From NCBI GenBank assembly GCA_021796435.1, contig JAJYXM010000016.1, positions 688,625-752,624 on the forward strand: DNA of 64,000 bases, written 5' to 3'. Shown one piece after another: positions 7,410-15,853 of the stretch. How positions within the stretch are numbered: the first letter of the stretch is position 1; each line of letters begins with the position of its first letter. The position numbers and the translations under genes were made by a program. Source of the stretch: a bacterium. GTDB lineage: Bacteria; Patescibacteriota; Patescibacteriia; 2-12-FULL-60-25. The notes below the pieces were generated by a model, which saw nothing but the letters and a program-made list of their open reading frames with translations, was not told where the DNA came from and ran no database searches.

Positions 7410-8642
7410 ATGCAATATTCAGACCTGGTCCAAAGCTCCTGGAAAAGCTTGCTCCGGACCCGCGGCAGGTCTGTTTTGACGATGCTCGGCATCGTGATCG
7501 GCATAGCGGCTGTGATTTTGGCCTTGTCCATCGGCGAATCGGCCCAGCGCTTCATCTTGTCGCAACTCTCCGCTTTCGGACCGGATAAGCTGATCATATT
7601 ACCTGGCACGAAATCGATGTCAGAACTCCAGAACGCCTCGCCTTTCGTGGACCAGACACTGGAATACAAGGATGTCAAACGCCTGAAGAAAGAGACCTGG
7701 CTGGATATGGTCTCGGCGGAAGCGATGCAGACAGACCTGATCAAGGGCGGGGACGTCGCAAAGTCATTGACGGTCTTGGGGACTCTGCCTGACGAGATAA
7801 CGATAGGAGGTTATTCCGTGGACAAGGGGCAATTCATCTCGGATGCGGATGTGGACGGACACTCCAGGGTGGTAGTCTTGGGTCATTCGATCTCCGATGA
7901 GATTTTCGGACAGGAGAATCCGATCGGCAAAAGCGTAAAGTTGGGATCTACCAGCTATCGTGTGATAGGCGTGATGCAGGCCGTGGGTACGCAATTCTTC
8001 ACTAATCTTGACGAGATAGTTTATCTTCCGGGCACGACGCTGATGGATGTATACAACCGCAAGTATTTCGACGACATCATCGTCAAGACCCCCTTGCCTC
8101 TGCCCGAAGCCATAAGCCGCCTCGAAATAGTCATGCGCGAGGCGCATAACATCGATAACCCGACCGGGGATTATTCGAAGGATGATTTTTTCGTCATGAC
8201 CGCGGAAGATGCGATCAAGACGGTCAATCAAGTGACTTCGGTGCTGCAGATCCTGCTGACCGCCATCGCAGCCATTTCCTTGGTCGTGGGCGGCATAGGC
8301 ATCATGAACATCATGTTCGTGAGCGTCACCGAGCGCATCGCGGAGATAGGTCTGCGTAAATCGATCGGCGCGAAATATAAGGACATATTGCGTCAATTCC
8401 TCATGGAAGCAGTGATGCTAACGGTAGCCGGAGGTGCCGTAGGTTTCCTGACAGGTTCGTTCTTGGCTTGGTTGGCGATCCAGATCATCAACTATTATCA
8501 ACCAGGTTGGAGTTTCATCGTTTCATTCAATGGTGCGCTGATGGGTTTTCTGGTCTCGACGACCATCGGGTTGGTCTTCGGTTATCTGCCTGCGAGGAAG
8601 GCGGCCCGTATGCATCCTATAGAAGCCTTACGGCACGAATGA
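7410..8642 (+). CDS. MacB-like ABC permease, first copy
   Basis: 410 aa. FtsX/MacB architecture: an N-terminal membrane helix (T-M-L-G-I-V-I-G-I-A-A-V-I, ~24-45), a large extracytoplasmic MacB-core domain (~50-270), then three C-terminal helices with the conserved segment G-G-I-G-I-M-N-I-M-F-V-S-V-T-E-R-x-x-E-I-G-L-R-K. It ends with A-R-K-A-A-R-M-H-P-I-E-A-L-R-H-E. It is paralogous to the next gene, and the pair may form a heterodimer served by the single ATPase at 6684. The export cargo is unknown. Confidence 0.9.
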   Translation: MQYSDLVQSSWKSLLRTRGRSVLTMLGIVIGIAAVILALSIGESAQRFILSQLSAFGPDKLIILPGTKSMSELQNASPFVDQTLEYKDVKRLKKETWLDMVSAEAMQTDLIKGGDVAKSLTVLGTLPDEITIGGYSVDKGQFISDADVDGHSRVVVLGHSISDEIFGQENPIGKSVKLGSTSYRVIGVMQAVGTQFFTNLDEIVYLPGTTLMDVYNRKYFDDIIVKTPLPLPEAISRLEIVMREAHNIDNPTGDYSKDDFFVMTAEDAIKTVNQVTSVLQILLTAIAAISLVVGGIGIMNIMFVSVTERIAEIGLRKSIGAKYKDILRQFLMEAVMLTVAGGAVGFLTGSFLAWLAIQIINYYQPGWSFIVSFNGALMGFLVSTTIGLVFGYLPARKAARMHPIEALRHE

Positions 8643-8643
8643 T

Positions 8644-9885
8644 ATGAGGCTAAGGGACACGATAAAATTGAGTTTACACAGCCTGCTCGTCAACAAGAGC
8701 AGGGCCGTCTTGACGATGCTCGGTATCGTCATAGGCGTGGCCTCGGTCATCCTGATGTTATCGGTAGGCCGCGGTGCAGAGAATTACATACTTTCACAGG
8801 TCGCGTCATTCGGTTCTGATCTGGTCTTCATCCGTAACGGTCCGGGTGACGGCAAACAAGGCGCAGGACCACCGACCACGGCAGTCAAACAGGTCTTGAC
8901 GCTGCATGATTATGACAAGCTCAAACAGCAGACTTGGATAAAAGCGGTCGGAGCTAACGTCTATTCTAGCCTTACGGTCGAGTACCAGGGCAGCAACTAC
9001 TCGACGCAGGTAAACGGCACGACGGAGTCCGATATGCTGATCTTCAATACCGAATTGGAGGAGGGTAGTTTCTTGACGGCGGAAGATGTCGCGGCATATT
9101 CGCGCGTGGCGGTATTGGGTCATGACATCGCACAGGACCTTTTCGGTAATGAGGATCCGGTCAACAAGACGATCAAGATAAAGAAACAGAATTATCGGGT
9201 GCTGGGTGTGATGAAACCCGCCGGGACAAGGTTCTTCACGAACCTGGACCGTAACGTGTATGTGCCGGTGACCACTTTGATGCGGCAGCTCAATATAGAT
9301 CGGGTCCAGTTCATGACGGTCAAGATAGGCAGCACGCCCCCGACCGAAGCCCAAGAAAGGATCAGGATCTTGCTGCGCGATACGCACAAGCTGGATAACC
9401 CCACCGGGGATCTGTCCAAAGACGACTTTTTCGTCGCGACGCAGGAAGACGTGATGGCGCGGGCAGGCATCATAGGTACGATCCTGCAGATACTCCTGAG
9501 TTCCATCGCAGCGATTTCTTTGGTGGTCGGCGGAGTCGGCATAATGAACATCATGTATGTGACCGTGACGGAAAGGACGAGGGAGATAGGATTGCGCAAA
9601 GCCATCGGCGCAAAGTCGAGTGATGTCTTGAGGCAGTTCCTGTACGAAGCGATCGTCCTTTCGTTGATGGCTGGAGCTTTGGGTATATTCTTTGGAGTCG
9701 GTTTCTCTTTCCTCGGTATCAAGATACTGCAATCTTTCCAATCAGCCGGTTGGATATTCGAGATGCCCTGGTTCGGGATCGAGTTGGGTTTCGGGGTATC
9801 GGCGGCCATAGGCATCATTTTCGGTTATTTCCCGGCTCGTGCAGCAGCCAAGCTGAATCCGATAGAGGCTCTGCGTTACGAGTGA
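8644..9885 (+). CDS. MacB-like ABC permease, second copy
   Basis: 413 aa with the same layout as the preceding gene: N-terminal helix with A-V-L-T-M-L-G-I-V-I-G-V-A-S-V, periplasmic core, three C-terminal helices with G-G-V-G-I-M-N-I-M-Y-V-T-V-T-E-R-T-R-E-I-G-L-R-K, and the end L-N-P-I-E-A-L-R-Y-E. Similarity along the full length implies tandem duplication followed by divergence. It starts 1 base after the stop of the first copy and closes the operon. A T-run follows the stop (ATTTTTT), but no clear hairpin was seen before the hrcA promoter. Confidence 0.9.
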   Translation: MRLRDTIKLSLHSLLVNKSRAVLTMLGIVIGVASVILMLSVGRGAENYILSQVASFGSDLVFIRNGPGDGKQGAGPPTTAVKQVLTLHDYDKLKQQTWIKAVGANVYSSLTVEYQGSNYSTQVNGTTESDMLIFNTELEEGSFLTAEDVAAYSRVAVLGHDIAQDLFGNEDPVNKTIKIKKQNYRVLGVMKPAGTRFFTNLDRNVYVPVTTLMRQLNIDRVQFMTVKIGSTPPTEAQERIRILLRDTHKLDNPTGDLSKDDFFVATQEDVMARAGIIGTILQILLSSIAAISLVVGGVGIMNIMYVTVTERTREIGLRKAIGAKSSDVLRQFLYEAIVLSLMAGALGIFFGVGFSFLGIKILQSFQSAGWIFEMPWFGIELGFGVSAAIGIIFGYFPARAAAKLNPIEALRYE

Positions 9886-9912
9886 TTTTTTGCCCAAAAT
9901 AAGTATTTTTCA

Positions 9913-9946
9913 GGCACTTGACTGGCACTCAAGTGCCTTGTATGCT
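9913..9946 (+). promoter_or_regulatory. Heat-shock operon promoter with overlapping palindrome
   Basis: TTGACT (9918-9923), 17-base spacer, TATGCT (9941-9946). A 9-bp inverted repeat, GGCACTTGA...TCAAGTGCC (9913-9921/9929-9937), covers the -35 box and spacer. It is separate from the CIRCE that follows and lacks a T-tract, so it may be a second operator. Confidence 0.8.
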
Positions 9947-9948
9947 AA

Positions 9949-9975
9949 TTAGCACTTGAGAATGAAGAGTGCTAA
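9949..9975 (+). promoter_or_regulatory. CIRCE operator upstream of hrcA
   Basis: TTAGCACTT-N9-GAGTGCTAA, one change from the consensus TTAGCACTC-N9-GAGTGCTAA. It lies immediately after the -10 box and 12 bases before the hrcA start, the classic position for HrcA autorepression. Confidence 0.97.
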
Positions 9976-9987
9976 TATACACGTCGC

Positions 9988-10668
9988 ATGGAACAGAAAC
10001 TCAAACAAGTCCTGCTGAACGTCATAGAGGACGTGATCAAGACGGGCGAACCTGTGGGTTCGCAGCGTTTGGTGGAGGAATACGGCATGGAGGTCAGCTC
10101 GGCGACCATCAGGAACTGGTTCGCCGAATTGGAAGAGTTGGGATATCTGACGCAGCCGTACACTTCTTCCGGCCGCTTGCCGACCGAGAAAGGTTATCAG
10201 CTTTATGTCGACGAGCTGATGCCTAAACGGTCAGCCACCAAGAAAGACTGCCAAGCCATCGAAGACATCAGTTCCGCGGAGCACGATTTCGAGACACGCA
10301 TAAAGGAGTCAGCCAAATGCATCGCAGCTGCCGTGGATAATGCCGTGATAATAGGTTTGCATAAGGACGATACGTTCTATACCGGACTGACGCATCTGTT
10401 CGCCCAACCGGAATTCGCCGAGATGAAGAACGTGATCAATCTCGGCGCCCTTTTGGATTCCTTGGATGAGATGATCGGACGAGTCAAAAGACAGGACTTC
10501 ATAGAACCGACGATCATGCTCGGCAGCCAATGTCCGTTCGGATCCATGTGCGGTTCGGTGATGGTCACGCTGGGCGAAGGGGTATTTTTCGCCATCTTGG
10601 GTCCGGTCCGTATGGATTACCCCTATGCTAAAGCCTTATTGGTCAATCTGAAGAACAATCTGAAATGA
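9988..10668 (+). CDS. hrcA: HrcA heat-inducible repressor, short form
   Basis: 226 aa against ~340 for typical HrcA. The N-terminal winged helix is complete and shows S-A-T-I-R-N-W-F-A-E-L-E-E-L-G-Y-L and T-S-S-G-R-L-P-T-E-K-G-Y. The C-terminal GAF-like and dimerisation part is much reduced. HrcA represses chaperone genes by binding CIRCE, and its folding is normally assisted by GroEL. A CIRCE lies directly upstream and a second one before clpB. Two changes from usual motifs are R-N-W-F (commonly R-N-x-M) and P-Y-T-S-S-G (commonly P-H-T-S-A-G). It overlaps grpE by ATGA. Confidence 0.92.
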   Translation: MEQKLKQVLLNVIEDVIKTGEPVGSQRLVEEYGMEVSSATIRNWFAELEELGYLTQPYTSSGRLPTEKGYQLYVDELMPKRSATKKDCQAIEDISSAEHDFETRIKESAKCIAAAVDNAVIIGLHKDDTFYTGLTHLFAQPEFAEMKNVINLGALLDSLDEMIGRVKRQDFIEPTIMLGSQCPFGSMCGSVMVTLGEGVFFAILGPVRMDYPYAKALLVNLKNNLK

Positions 10669-11207
10669 ATATGGCAGACAACGAAGAAAATAAAAATATA
10701 GATATCGAAGCGGAAGAGCCGCAGAGCGAAGATCCGAAGGATTGCCGCTGCGAGGATTATCTGGCGGGCTGGAAAAGGGCGCAGGCGGACTACGCCAACC
10801 TGAAACGCCAGACCGACAAGGAAAAGGCCGAGTTCGCGCTTTACGCCAACGAGAACCTGTTGGAGAAGCTGCTGCCGGCCATAGACCAGTTCGAGATGGC
10901 GCTGGCATATAAACCGGAACTGAAGGACTTGCCGGAAGAAGAGCAGAAGAAACTCGCCAACTGGTTGAACGGCCTCGAGGCCGTCAAAGCTTCGTGGGAA
11001 AGCGTCTTCAAGGAGATAGGCCTGGAGAAGATCCAGACCACGGGCGCTTTCGACCCCTTGGTGCACGAGGCTGTGACGGAAGAGGCGAGCGACGAAGCGG
11101 AAGACGGCGATGTGCTCCGTTGCCTGCAAGCCGGATGGCGCCTGAACGGAAAACTGTTACGGCCGGCCAGGGTCATAGTGGCCAGGGCGAAGGGGCAGGA
11201 ACAATAA
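10665..11207 (+). CDS. grpE: GrpE nucleotide-exchange factor
   Basis: 180 aa, normal size. A charged, acidic N-terminus is followed by a long helix containing W-K-R-A-Q-A-D-Y-A-N-L-K-R-Q-T and L-L-P-A-I-D-Q-F-E-M-A-L. The C-terminal beta domain has G-A-F-D-P-L-V-H-E-A-V and the usual ending with V-L-R-C-L-Q-A-G-W-R-L-N-G-K-L-L-R-P-A-R-V. GrpE releases ADP from DnaK. The ATG at 10665 overlaps the hrcA stop; a second in-frame ATG lies at 10671. Confidence 0.96.
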   Translation: MNMADNEENKNIDIEAEEPQSEDPKDCRCEDYLAGWKRAQADYANLKRQTDKEKAEFALYANENLLEKLLPAIDQFEMALAYKPELKDLPEEEQKKLANWLNGLEAVKASWESVFKEIGLEKIQTTGAFDPLVHEAVTEEASDEAEDGDVLRCLQAGWRLNGKLLRPARVIVARAKGQEQ

Positions 11208-11237
11208 TCTTAAGACGCAAATTAACCTTAGAATCAT

Positions 11238-11672
11238 ATGTCACTCATCAAATGGTCCAATTATTTCGAACCTTTCGACAACTTCGATAAATATTTCGAC
11301 GGCCTGCCGGCTACGGTCAATCAGCAGAGCGGTCTGGTCCCGGCCATCGACATCTACGAAAAAGAGAATTCGTTGATCGTCGAGACGGCATTGCCCGGCG
11401 TCGATCCCAAGAATGTCGAGATTTCGGTCGAAGGCGGTCTGCTGACGATCAGCGGCAGCACGGAACGGAAGACGGAAATCGACGAAAAAGACTATTACCG
11501 CAAAGAGATCAGGCAAGGACAGTTCCGCAGGCAGATTTCGTTGCCCCAGGGGATCGACGAAAGCGACGCGAAGGCGGCTTTCAAGGGCGGGATACTCACC
11601 ATCGAACTGAAGAAGAAGGAAGCCACTAAGCCTAAGAAGATATCGATCGAAGTTAAGAAAGAAGATAAATAA
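11238..11672 (+). CDS. Hsp20/alpha-crystallin small heat-shock protein
   Basis: 144 aa. The alpha-crystallin domain (about residues 36-140) shows P-A-I-D-I-Y-E, the A-L-P-G-V-D-P-K-N-V-E-I segment, a D-Y-Y-R-K-E-I-R-Q-G-Q-F-R-R loop and the closing G-I-L-T-I-E-L-K-K. A C-terminal K-K-I-S-I-E tail matches the I-x-I/V anchoring motif. Small Hsps hold unfolding proteins for refolding by DnaK/ClpB. Its place between grpE and dnaK is not the common operon order and implies joint control by HrcA. Confidence 0.95.
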   Translation: MSLIKWSNYFEPFDNFDKYFDGLPATVNQQSGLVPAIDIYEKENSLIVETALPGVDPKNVEISVEGGLLTISGSTERKTEIDEKDYYRKEIRQGQFRRQISLPQGIDESDAKAAFKGGILTIELKKKEATKPKKISIEVKKEDK

Positions 11673-11702
11673 GAGCCGAAGCCTCTTCAACTAAAAACAT
11701 CT

Positions 11703-13628
11703 ATGTCAAAGATATTAGGAATCGATTTGGGCACGACCAATTCGTGCATGGCGATCGTCGAAGGCGGTCAGCCTAAGATATTGGAGAACGCGGAAGGCGC
11801 CAAGACCACGCCGTCGATCGTCGCCGTCTCGAAGACGGGCGAACGTTTGGCCGGACAGGTCGCCAAGCGCCAAGCCGTGGTGAATCCGGAGAATACGGTC
11901 TTCAGCGTCAAGCGCTTGATCGGACGACGTTGGGACGACGCGGAGGTCCAGCGCGACATCAAGTGGTTGCCGTACAAGATCGCCCAGAAAGGCGATGGTC
12001 TGCGCGTCGTCATGGGCGGGAAAGAATACTCGCCGGAAGAAGTCTCGGCGATGATATTGCAGAAATTGAAGGCTGATGCCGAAGCGCGTCTGGGCGAGAA
12101 GATCACGGAAGCCGTCATCACGGTGCCGGCATATTTCGACGATTCACAACGCCAGGCGACGAAAGTCGCGGGTGAGATCGCCGGCCTGAACGTGTTGCGC
12201 ATCATCAACGAACCGACGGCCGCGGCTTTGGCTTACGGCTTCGACCGCAAGAAAGACGAGAAAGTTATCGTCTATGACCTCGGCGGAGGCACTTTTGACG
12301 TTTCGGTGCTGGAGATAGCTTTCGACGCCGCGACCAACCAGAACACCGTAGAAGTCAAAGCGACCAACGGCGATACGCATCTTGGCGGCGATGACTTCGA
12401 TCAGACGATAATCACTTGGATCGTCGATGAATTCCGCAAGCAGGAAGGTATCGACCTATCGAAGGACAATCTGGCCTTGCAGCGCATCAAAGAAGCGGCG
12501 GAAAAAGCCAAGATAGAACTCTCCAGCTCGATGGAGACGGAGGTCAACCAGCCGTTCATCACGAGCGACGCGAACGGTCCGAAGCATCTGATGCTGAAGT
12601 TGACGCGCGCCAAACTCGAAGAGTTGGTCGGTGGATTGGTCGAAAAGACACTGGAGCCGTGCAAGAAAGCATTGGCGGACGCCAAGCTCACCACTTCCGA
12701 CATCAATGAGGTGATCCTGGTCGGCGGAATGACGCGCATGCCTTTGGTGCAACAGACGGTCGAGAAGTTCTTCGGCAAGAAAGCCAATATCTCGGTCAAT
12801 CCGGATGAGGTGGTCGCGGCCGGAGCTGCAGTCCAGGCCGGCAATCTGCAAGGCGACATCAAGGGTGAATTGCTCTTGCTCGACGTCACGCCATTGTCGC
12901 TCGGTATCGAGACCATGGGCTCGGTCATGACCAAGATCATCGAACGTAACACCACGATCCCGACCTCGAAATCGCAGATCTTCTCGACGGCAGCGGACGG
13001 ACAGACTTCGGTCGAGATCCATGTGCTGCAAGGCGAGCGCGAGATGGCGGCGGACAACCGCTCCTTGGGTCGTTTCACCTTGTCCGGCATCCCGACTGCG
13101 CCGCGCGGCATTCCGCAGATCGAAGTCAGCTTCGACCTCGACGCCAACGGCATCTTGTCGGTGAAGGCTTTGGATAAAGCGACGAACAAGGAACAGAAGA
13201 TCGTCATCACGGCATCGACCAACCTCTCGAAAGACGACATCGAAAAGATGAAGAAAGAGGCGGAGCTGCACGGCGAAGAAGACAAGAAGAAGCGCGAACT
13301 CATCGAAGCCAAGAACATGGCGGAAAGCATGATCTACACCACGGAAAAGATGATGAAGGAAGCTAAGGATGTCAGCGAGGAAGACAAGAAAGCCGTGGAT
13401 GAGAAGCTGGAAGCTTTGAAGAAGGTCAAAGACACGGAAGACATCGAGGCCATCAAGAAGGCCGGCGATGAGTTGGCGACGGCTGCCCAAAAAGTCGGCG
13501 AAGCCATGTACAAGAAGCAACAGAACGACAGCGCGACGGTCGAGAACGAACCGAAGCAGGAAGGCCAGTCACAGACGGAAGAGAAGAACGAAGGGCCGGA
13601 ACCGCAAGAAGGGGAATTCAAACAATAA
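11703..13628 (+). CDS. dnaK: DnaK (Hsp70) chaperone
   Basis: 641 aa, full length. The nucleotide-binding domain begins [12 protein letters not shown] and holds [12 protein letters not shown] and V-G-G-M-T-R-M-P. The linker [13 protein letters not shown] precedes the substrate-binding domain and a helical lid, ending in an acidic, Gln/Glu-rich tail. It works with DnaJ and GrpE encoded in the same operon, under the CIRCE at 9949. Codon use is strongly biased to C-ending codons, as expected for a highly expressed gene. Confidence 0.99.
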   Translation: MSKILGIDLGTTNSCMAIVEGGQPKILENAEGAKTTPSIVAVSKTGERLAGQVAKRQAVVNPENTVFSVKRLIGRRWDDAEVQRDIKWLPYKIAQKGDGLRVVMGGKEYSPEEVSAMILQKLKADAEARLGEKITEAVITVPAYFDDSQRQATKVAGEIAGLNVLRIINEPTAAALAYGFDRKKDEKVIVYDLGGGTFDVSVLEIAFDAATNQNTVEVKATNGDTHLGGDDFDQTIITWIVDEFRKQEGIDLSKDNLALQRIKEAAEKAKIELSSSMETEVNQPFITSDANGPKHLMLKLTRAKLEELVGGLVEKTLEPCKKALADAKLTTSDINEVILVGGMTRMPLVQQTVEKFFGKKANISVNPDEVVAAGAAVQAGNLQGDIKGELLLLDVTPLSLGIETMGSVMTKIIERNTTIPTSKSQIFSTAADGQTSVEIHVLQGEREMAADNRSLGRFTLSGIPTAPRGIPQIEVSFDLDANGILSVKALDKATNKEQKIVITASTNLSKDDIEKMKKEAELHGEEDKKKRELIEAKNMAESMIYTTEKMMKEAKDVSEEDKKAVDEKLEALKKVKDTEDIEAIKKAGDELATAAQKVGEAMYKKQQNDSATVENEPKQEGQSQTEEKNEGPEPQEGEFKQ

Positions 13629-13753
13629 AAATCGTGCGATGGAAAGGCGCTTCGCTTGCTGCGGAACTCGCTCGCGGGATCGTCTAGGGCTCGCTCAGAC
13701 AGTCCTCGCTGCGCTCAGCGCCTCGTCCACCGTACTTAAGGAAAAGAAGCAAT
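13629..13753 (+). other. Spacer between dnaK and the DUF3467 gene
   Basis: 125 bases of low-complexity sequence with repeated CGCTCG/CTCGC words and an imperfect palindrome CGCTGCGCTCAGCG. There is no T-tract terminator, so transcription may continue. An AAGGAAAAG purine stretch precedes the next ATG. Confidence 0.4.
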
Positions 13754-14047
13754 ATGTCAGATGAACAAAAGCCAGCACAACAGATCACGGTGAATGCCGA
13801 ACCGAAAGTCTTGAAGGGTCATTACGCCAATGCTTTCTCCGTCACTTCGCAGGAACGGGATGTGGTCATAGATTTCTTGAGCCATGTCAATGCGCACGGC
13901 GTCAACCAGGCGCAGCTCGTATCGCGCATCTTCATGAACCACTTCGCTGCACGCGATCTGATCGCGACGTTGCAGAAGACTTTGGAGCAGTGGGAGAAGT
14001 TGAGGTACGAAGGGAATGTCCCGCCGGTAGAAGAAGAGAAGAAATAA
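13754..14047 (+). CDS. DUF3467-family small protein
   Basis: 97 aa. It fits the DUF3467 pattern: a strand-rich start (I-T-V-N-A-E-P-K-V-L-K-G-H-Y-A-N-A-F), then E-R-D-V-V-I-D-F-L, and a helical part, S-R-I-F-M-N-H-F-A-A-R-D-L-I-A-T-L-Q-K-T-L-E-Q-W-E. The family occurs in diverse bacteria and archaea and has no established function. Its position between dnaK and dnaJ suggests a chaperone-related role or at least co-regulation. It starts after an AAGGA ribosome site. Confidence 0.75.
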   Translation: MSDEQKPAQQITVNAEPKVLKGHYANAFSVTSQERDVVIDFLSHVNAHGVNQAQLVSRIFMNHFAARDLIATLQKTLEQWEKLRYEGNVPPVEEEKK

Positions 14048-14054
14048 TTTTCCT

Positions 14055-14107
14055 GTCATACCGGGCTTGACCCGGTATCTGGATTCTGAAACAAGCTCTG
14101 GATGACG
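14055..14107. repeat. Dispersed palindromic repeat, copy 1
   Basis: GTCATACCGGG...CCCGGTAT with an ATACCGGG/CCCGGTAT stem (14058-14065/14071-14078), ending in CTGGATGACG. It is the GTCAT-[palindrome]-ATGAC type of repeat also present at 21475, inside cysS at 37341, and at 38173. Confidence 0.7.
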
Positions 14108-14125
14108 AATAACGGCACAAAATAA

Positions 14126-15217
14126 ATGTCCAAAGACTACTACAAAATTTTAGGCGTCGAGAAGACGGCATCAGACGACGAACTCAAAAAGGCGTTCCGT
14201 CGTTTGGCGCACGAGCATCATCCGGATAAGGGCGGCGACCAGCAGAAGTTCAAGGACATCAACGAGGCCTATCAAGTCTTGGGCGACAAGGAGAAGCGGG
14301 CCAAATATGACCGCTTCGGTTCGGCCGCATTCGAGCAAGGCGGCTTTGGCGGCGGACAGGGATTCGGCGGGTTCGGCGGAGGTTTCCAGGATTTCCAGGG
14401 CGGAGTGAATTTCGAGGATCTGGGCGATCTGGGCGATATCCTCGGCGGCATGTTCGGATTCGAGGGCGGTCGCGGCGGACAAAGGGTCAAGCGCGGACGG
14501 GATATCGAGACCGAACTGATCATCGATTTTCTGGAAGCGGCACATGGCGCGAAAAAACAGATCAAGCTGTACAAGAACTCGGTCTGTTCCGTATGCCAAG
14601 GCACTGGTGCGGAACCTGGTTCCAAGATGGAGACGTGCAAGACGTGTAACGGCAAAGGCCAGGTCCAGAAGACGGCGCGGACCATATTCGGCGCCATCCA
14701 ATCTGCCGTGACGTGTCCGGAATGCCAAGGGCAAGGTCAGCGCCGAACGGTAGATTGTAAGCATTGCTCCGGCGCAGGCATCGAGAAAGTCACGAAGGAA
14801 TATTCCATCGATGTCCCGGCCGGCATCGACGACGGTGAGGCGCTGAAGCTGAACGGTGAAGGTGAATATCCGGGCGTCGGCGGCAAAGCGGGCGATCTTT
14901 TCGTGAGGATCCGCGTCAAGGCTCACCCTGGGTTCAGTCGTGAAGGGCAGAATGTGTTGTCGACGGCCGAAATACCATATTCCACGCTACAGCTCGGCGG
15001 AGAAGTGACGATCGATACGGTGGATGGTCCGGGCAGCTTGAAGATACCCGAGGGTACCCAATCAGGTACGGTCTTCAAGCTTCATGGCAAAGGCTTCCCA
15101 TATCTGCGAGGACACGGCCGCGGAGACCAATTGGTGACTATCCAGGCGAAAGTCGAGAAAAAGATCAGCCGCGAACAGAAGAAGGCTTTGGAAGAACTCA
15201 AGAAAACAGGGTTGTAG
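14126..15217 (+). CDS. dnaJ: DnaJ (Hsp40) co-chaperone
   Basis: 363 aa. An N-terminal J domain with the HPD motif (H-E-H-H-P-D-K-G) is followed by a Gly/Phe-rich region (residues ~62-115). A zinc domain has four CxxCxGxG-type motifs (C-S-V-C-Q-G-T-G, C-K-T-C-N-G-K-G, C-P-E-C-Q-G-Q-G, C-K-H-C-S-G-A-G), then the C-terminal substrate domains. It stimulates DnaK ATPase and delivers clients. It is separated from the DUF3467 gene by a palindromic repeat but is likely still in the hrcA operon. Confidence 0.98.
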   Translation: MSKDYYKILGVEKTASDDELKKAFRRLAHEHHPDKGGDQQKFKDINEAYQVLGDKEKRAKYDRFGSAAFEQGGFGGGQGFGGFGGGFQDFQGGVNFEDLGDLGDILGGMFGFEGGRGGQRVKRGRDIETELIIDFLEAAHGAKKQIKLYKNSVCSVCQGTGAEPGSKMETCKTCNGKGQVQKTARTIFGAIQSAVTCPECQGQGQRRTVDCKHCSGAGIEKVTKEYSIDVPAGIDDGEALKLNGEGEYPGVGGKAGDLFVRIRVKAHPGFSREGQNVLSTAEIPYSTLQLGGEVTIDTVDGPGSLKIPEGTQSGTVFKLHGKGFPYLRGHGRGDQLVTIQAKVEKKISREQKKALEELKKTGL

Positions 15218-15236
15218 GATTTTTTTGATGATTTAG

Positions 15237-15245
15237 TGGTATAAT
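15237..15245 (+). promoter_or_regulatory. Extended -10 promoter, leaderless type
   Basis: TGGTATAAT (15237-15245) with no good -35 box. Only 9 bases separate the -10 box from the ATG at 15255, so transcription should start at or very near the start codon. Confidence 0.75.
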
Positions 15246-15254
15246 GGACCCATT

Positions 15255-15791
15255 ATGGATCAAATAATGGGTTATTTAAGTTCTTTGAATTGGTCGGCGC
15301 CGAGTTGGGACCTGTTCATCCTGTTGTTTTTCGTGATCGGCGCTTTGCTTTACGGACTGTCGCTAGGAAGGGACCGGGTGATCGTCATCTTGGTATCGGT
15401 CTATATGGCTTTAGCCGTAGTATCGAATACCCCTCTGCTGAACAAGATCAATTTCCAGCTGCACGTCAACGACAATTACGTTTTACGCATCACTTTCTTC
15501 GTCGGCGTCTTCGTGGCCCTGTTCTTCCTTTTGTCGCGCAGCGCTTTGCTTAAGACGATCGGCGGATCGAATGCTCCTGGTTCGTGGTGGCAGACCATCA
15601 TCTTCAGCATCCTGCAGGTCGGATTGTTGATCAGCATTACGCTAAACTTTTTGCCGGCGGAGATCACGCAAGGCCTGTCCGAAGGGACTAAACAGATATT
15701 CATGGGTGACAACGGACGCAGCGCGTGGATGGTCTTGCCGATTGTATTGATGGCGCTTGCCCCTAAGAGCAAAGGCGCAGACGGAGCATAG
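15255..15791 (+). CDS. Multi-spanning membrane protein, function unknown
   Basis: 178 aa, not recognised. There are about five hydrophobic segments: residues ~20-38, ~43-60, ~75-95, ~112-130 and ~158-172. A Trp-rich N-terminus and a positively charged loop (S-L-G-R-D-R-V) follow the first helix. CvpA/colicin V-type and DedA-type families were considered, but no motif supports either. It is a single-gene unit with its own promoter and a downstream bidirectional terminator. Confidence 0.75.
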   Translation: MDQIMGYLSSLNWSAPSWDLFILLFFVIGALLYGLSLGRDRVIVILVSVYMALAVVSNTPLLNKINFQLHVNDNYVLRITFFVGVFVALFFLLSRSALLKTIGGSNAPGSWWQTIIFSILQVGLLISITLNFLPAEITQGLSEGTKQIFMGDNGRSAWMVLPIVLMALAPKSKGADGA

Positions 15792-15808
15792 ACTATCGAT
15801 TGGAAACA

Positions 15809-15839
15809 AAAACCGTCGCGGCAGAACCGTGACGGTTTT
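15809..15839. terminator. Bidirectional terminator between convergent genes
   Basis: AAAACCGTCGCGG, loop CAGAA, CCGTGACGGTTTT: a long stem with one internal mismatch and A/T tracts on both sides. It serves the plus-strand gene ending at 15791 and the minus-strand gene ending at 15854. Confidence 0.85.
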
Positions 15840-15853
15840 ATAATAGGTCAAAC

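Noticed and set aside
8806-9741. A 311-codon minus-strand frame opposite the second permease
   Set aside because: Arg/Asp/His-rich, family-free product fully inside a well-supported FtsX-type permease.
9913-9937. Terminator of the permease operon
   Set aside because: The inverted repeat has no following T-tract and overlaps the -35 box of the hrcA promoter, so an operator is more likely.
12456-13520. Long minus-strand frames opposite dnaK
   Set aside because: The frames arise from the strong codon bias of dnaK; they have no start signals or recognisable domains.
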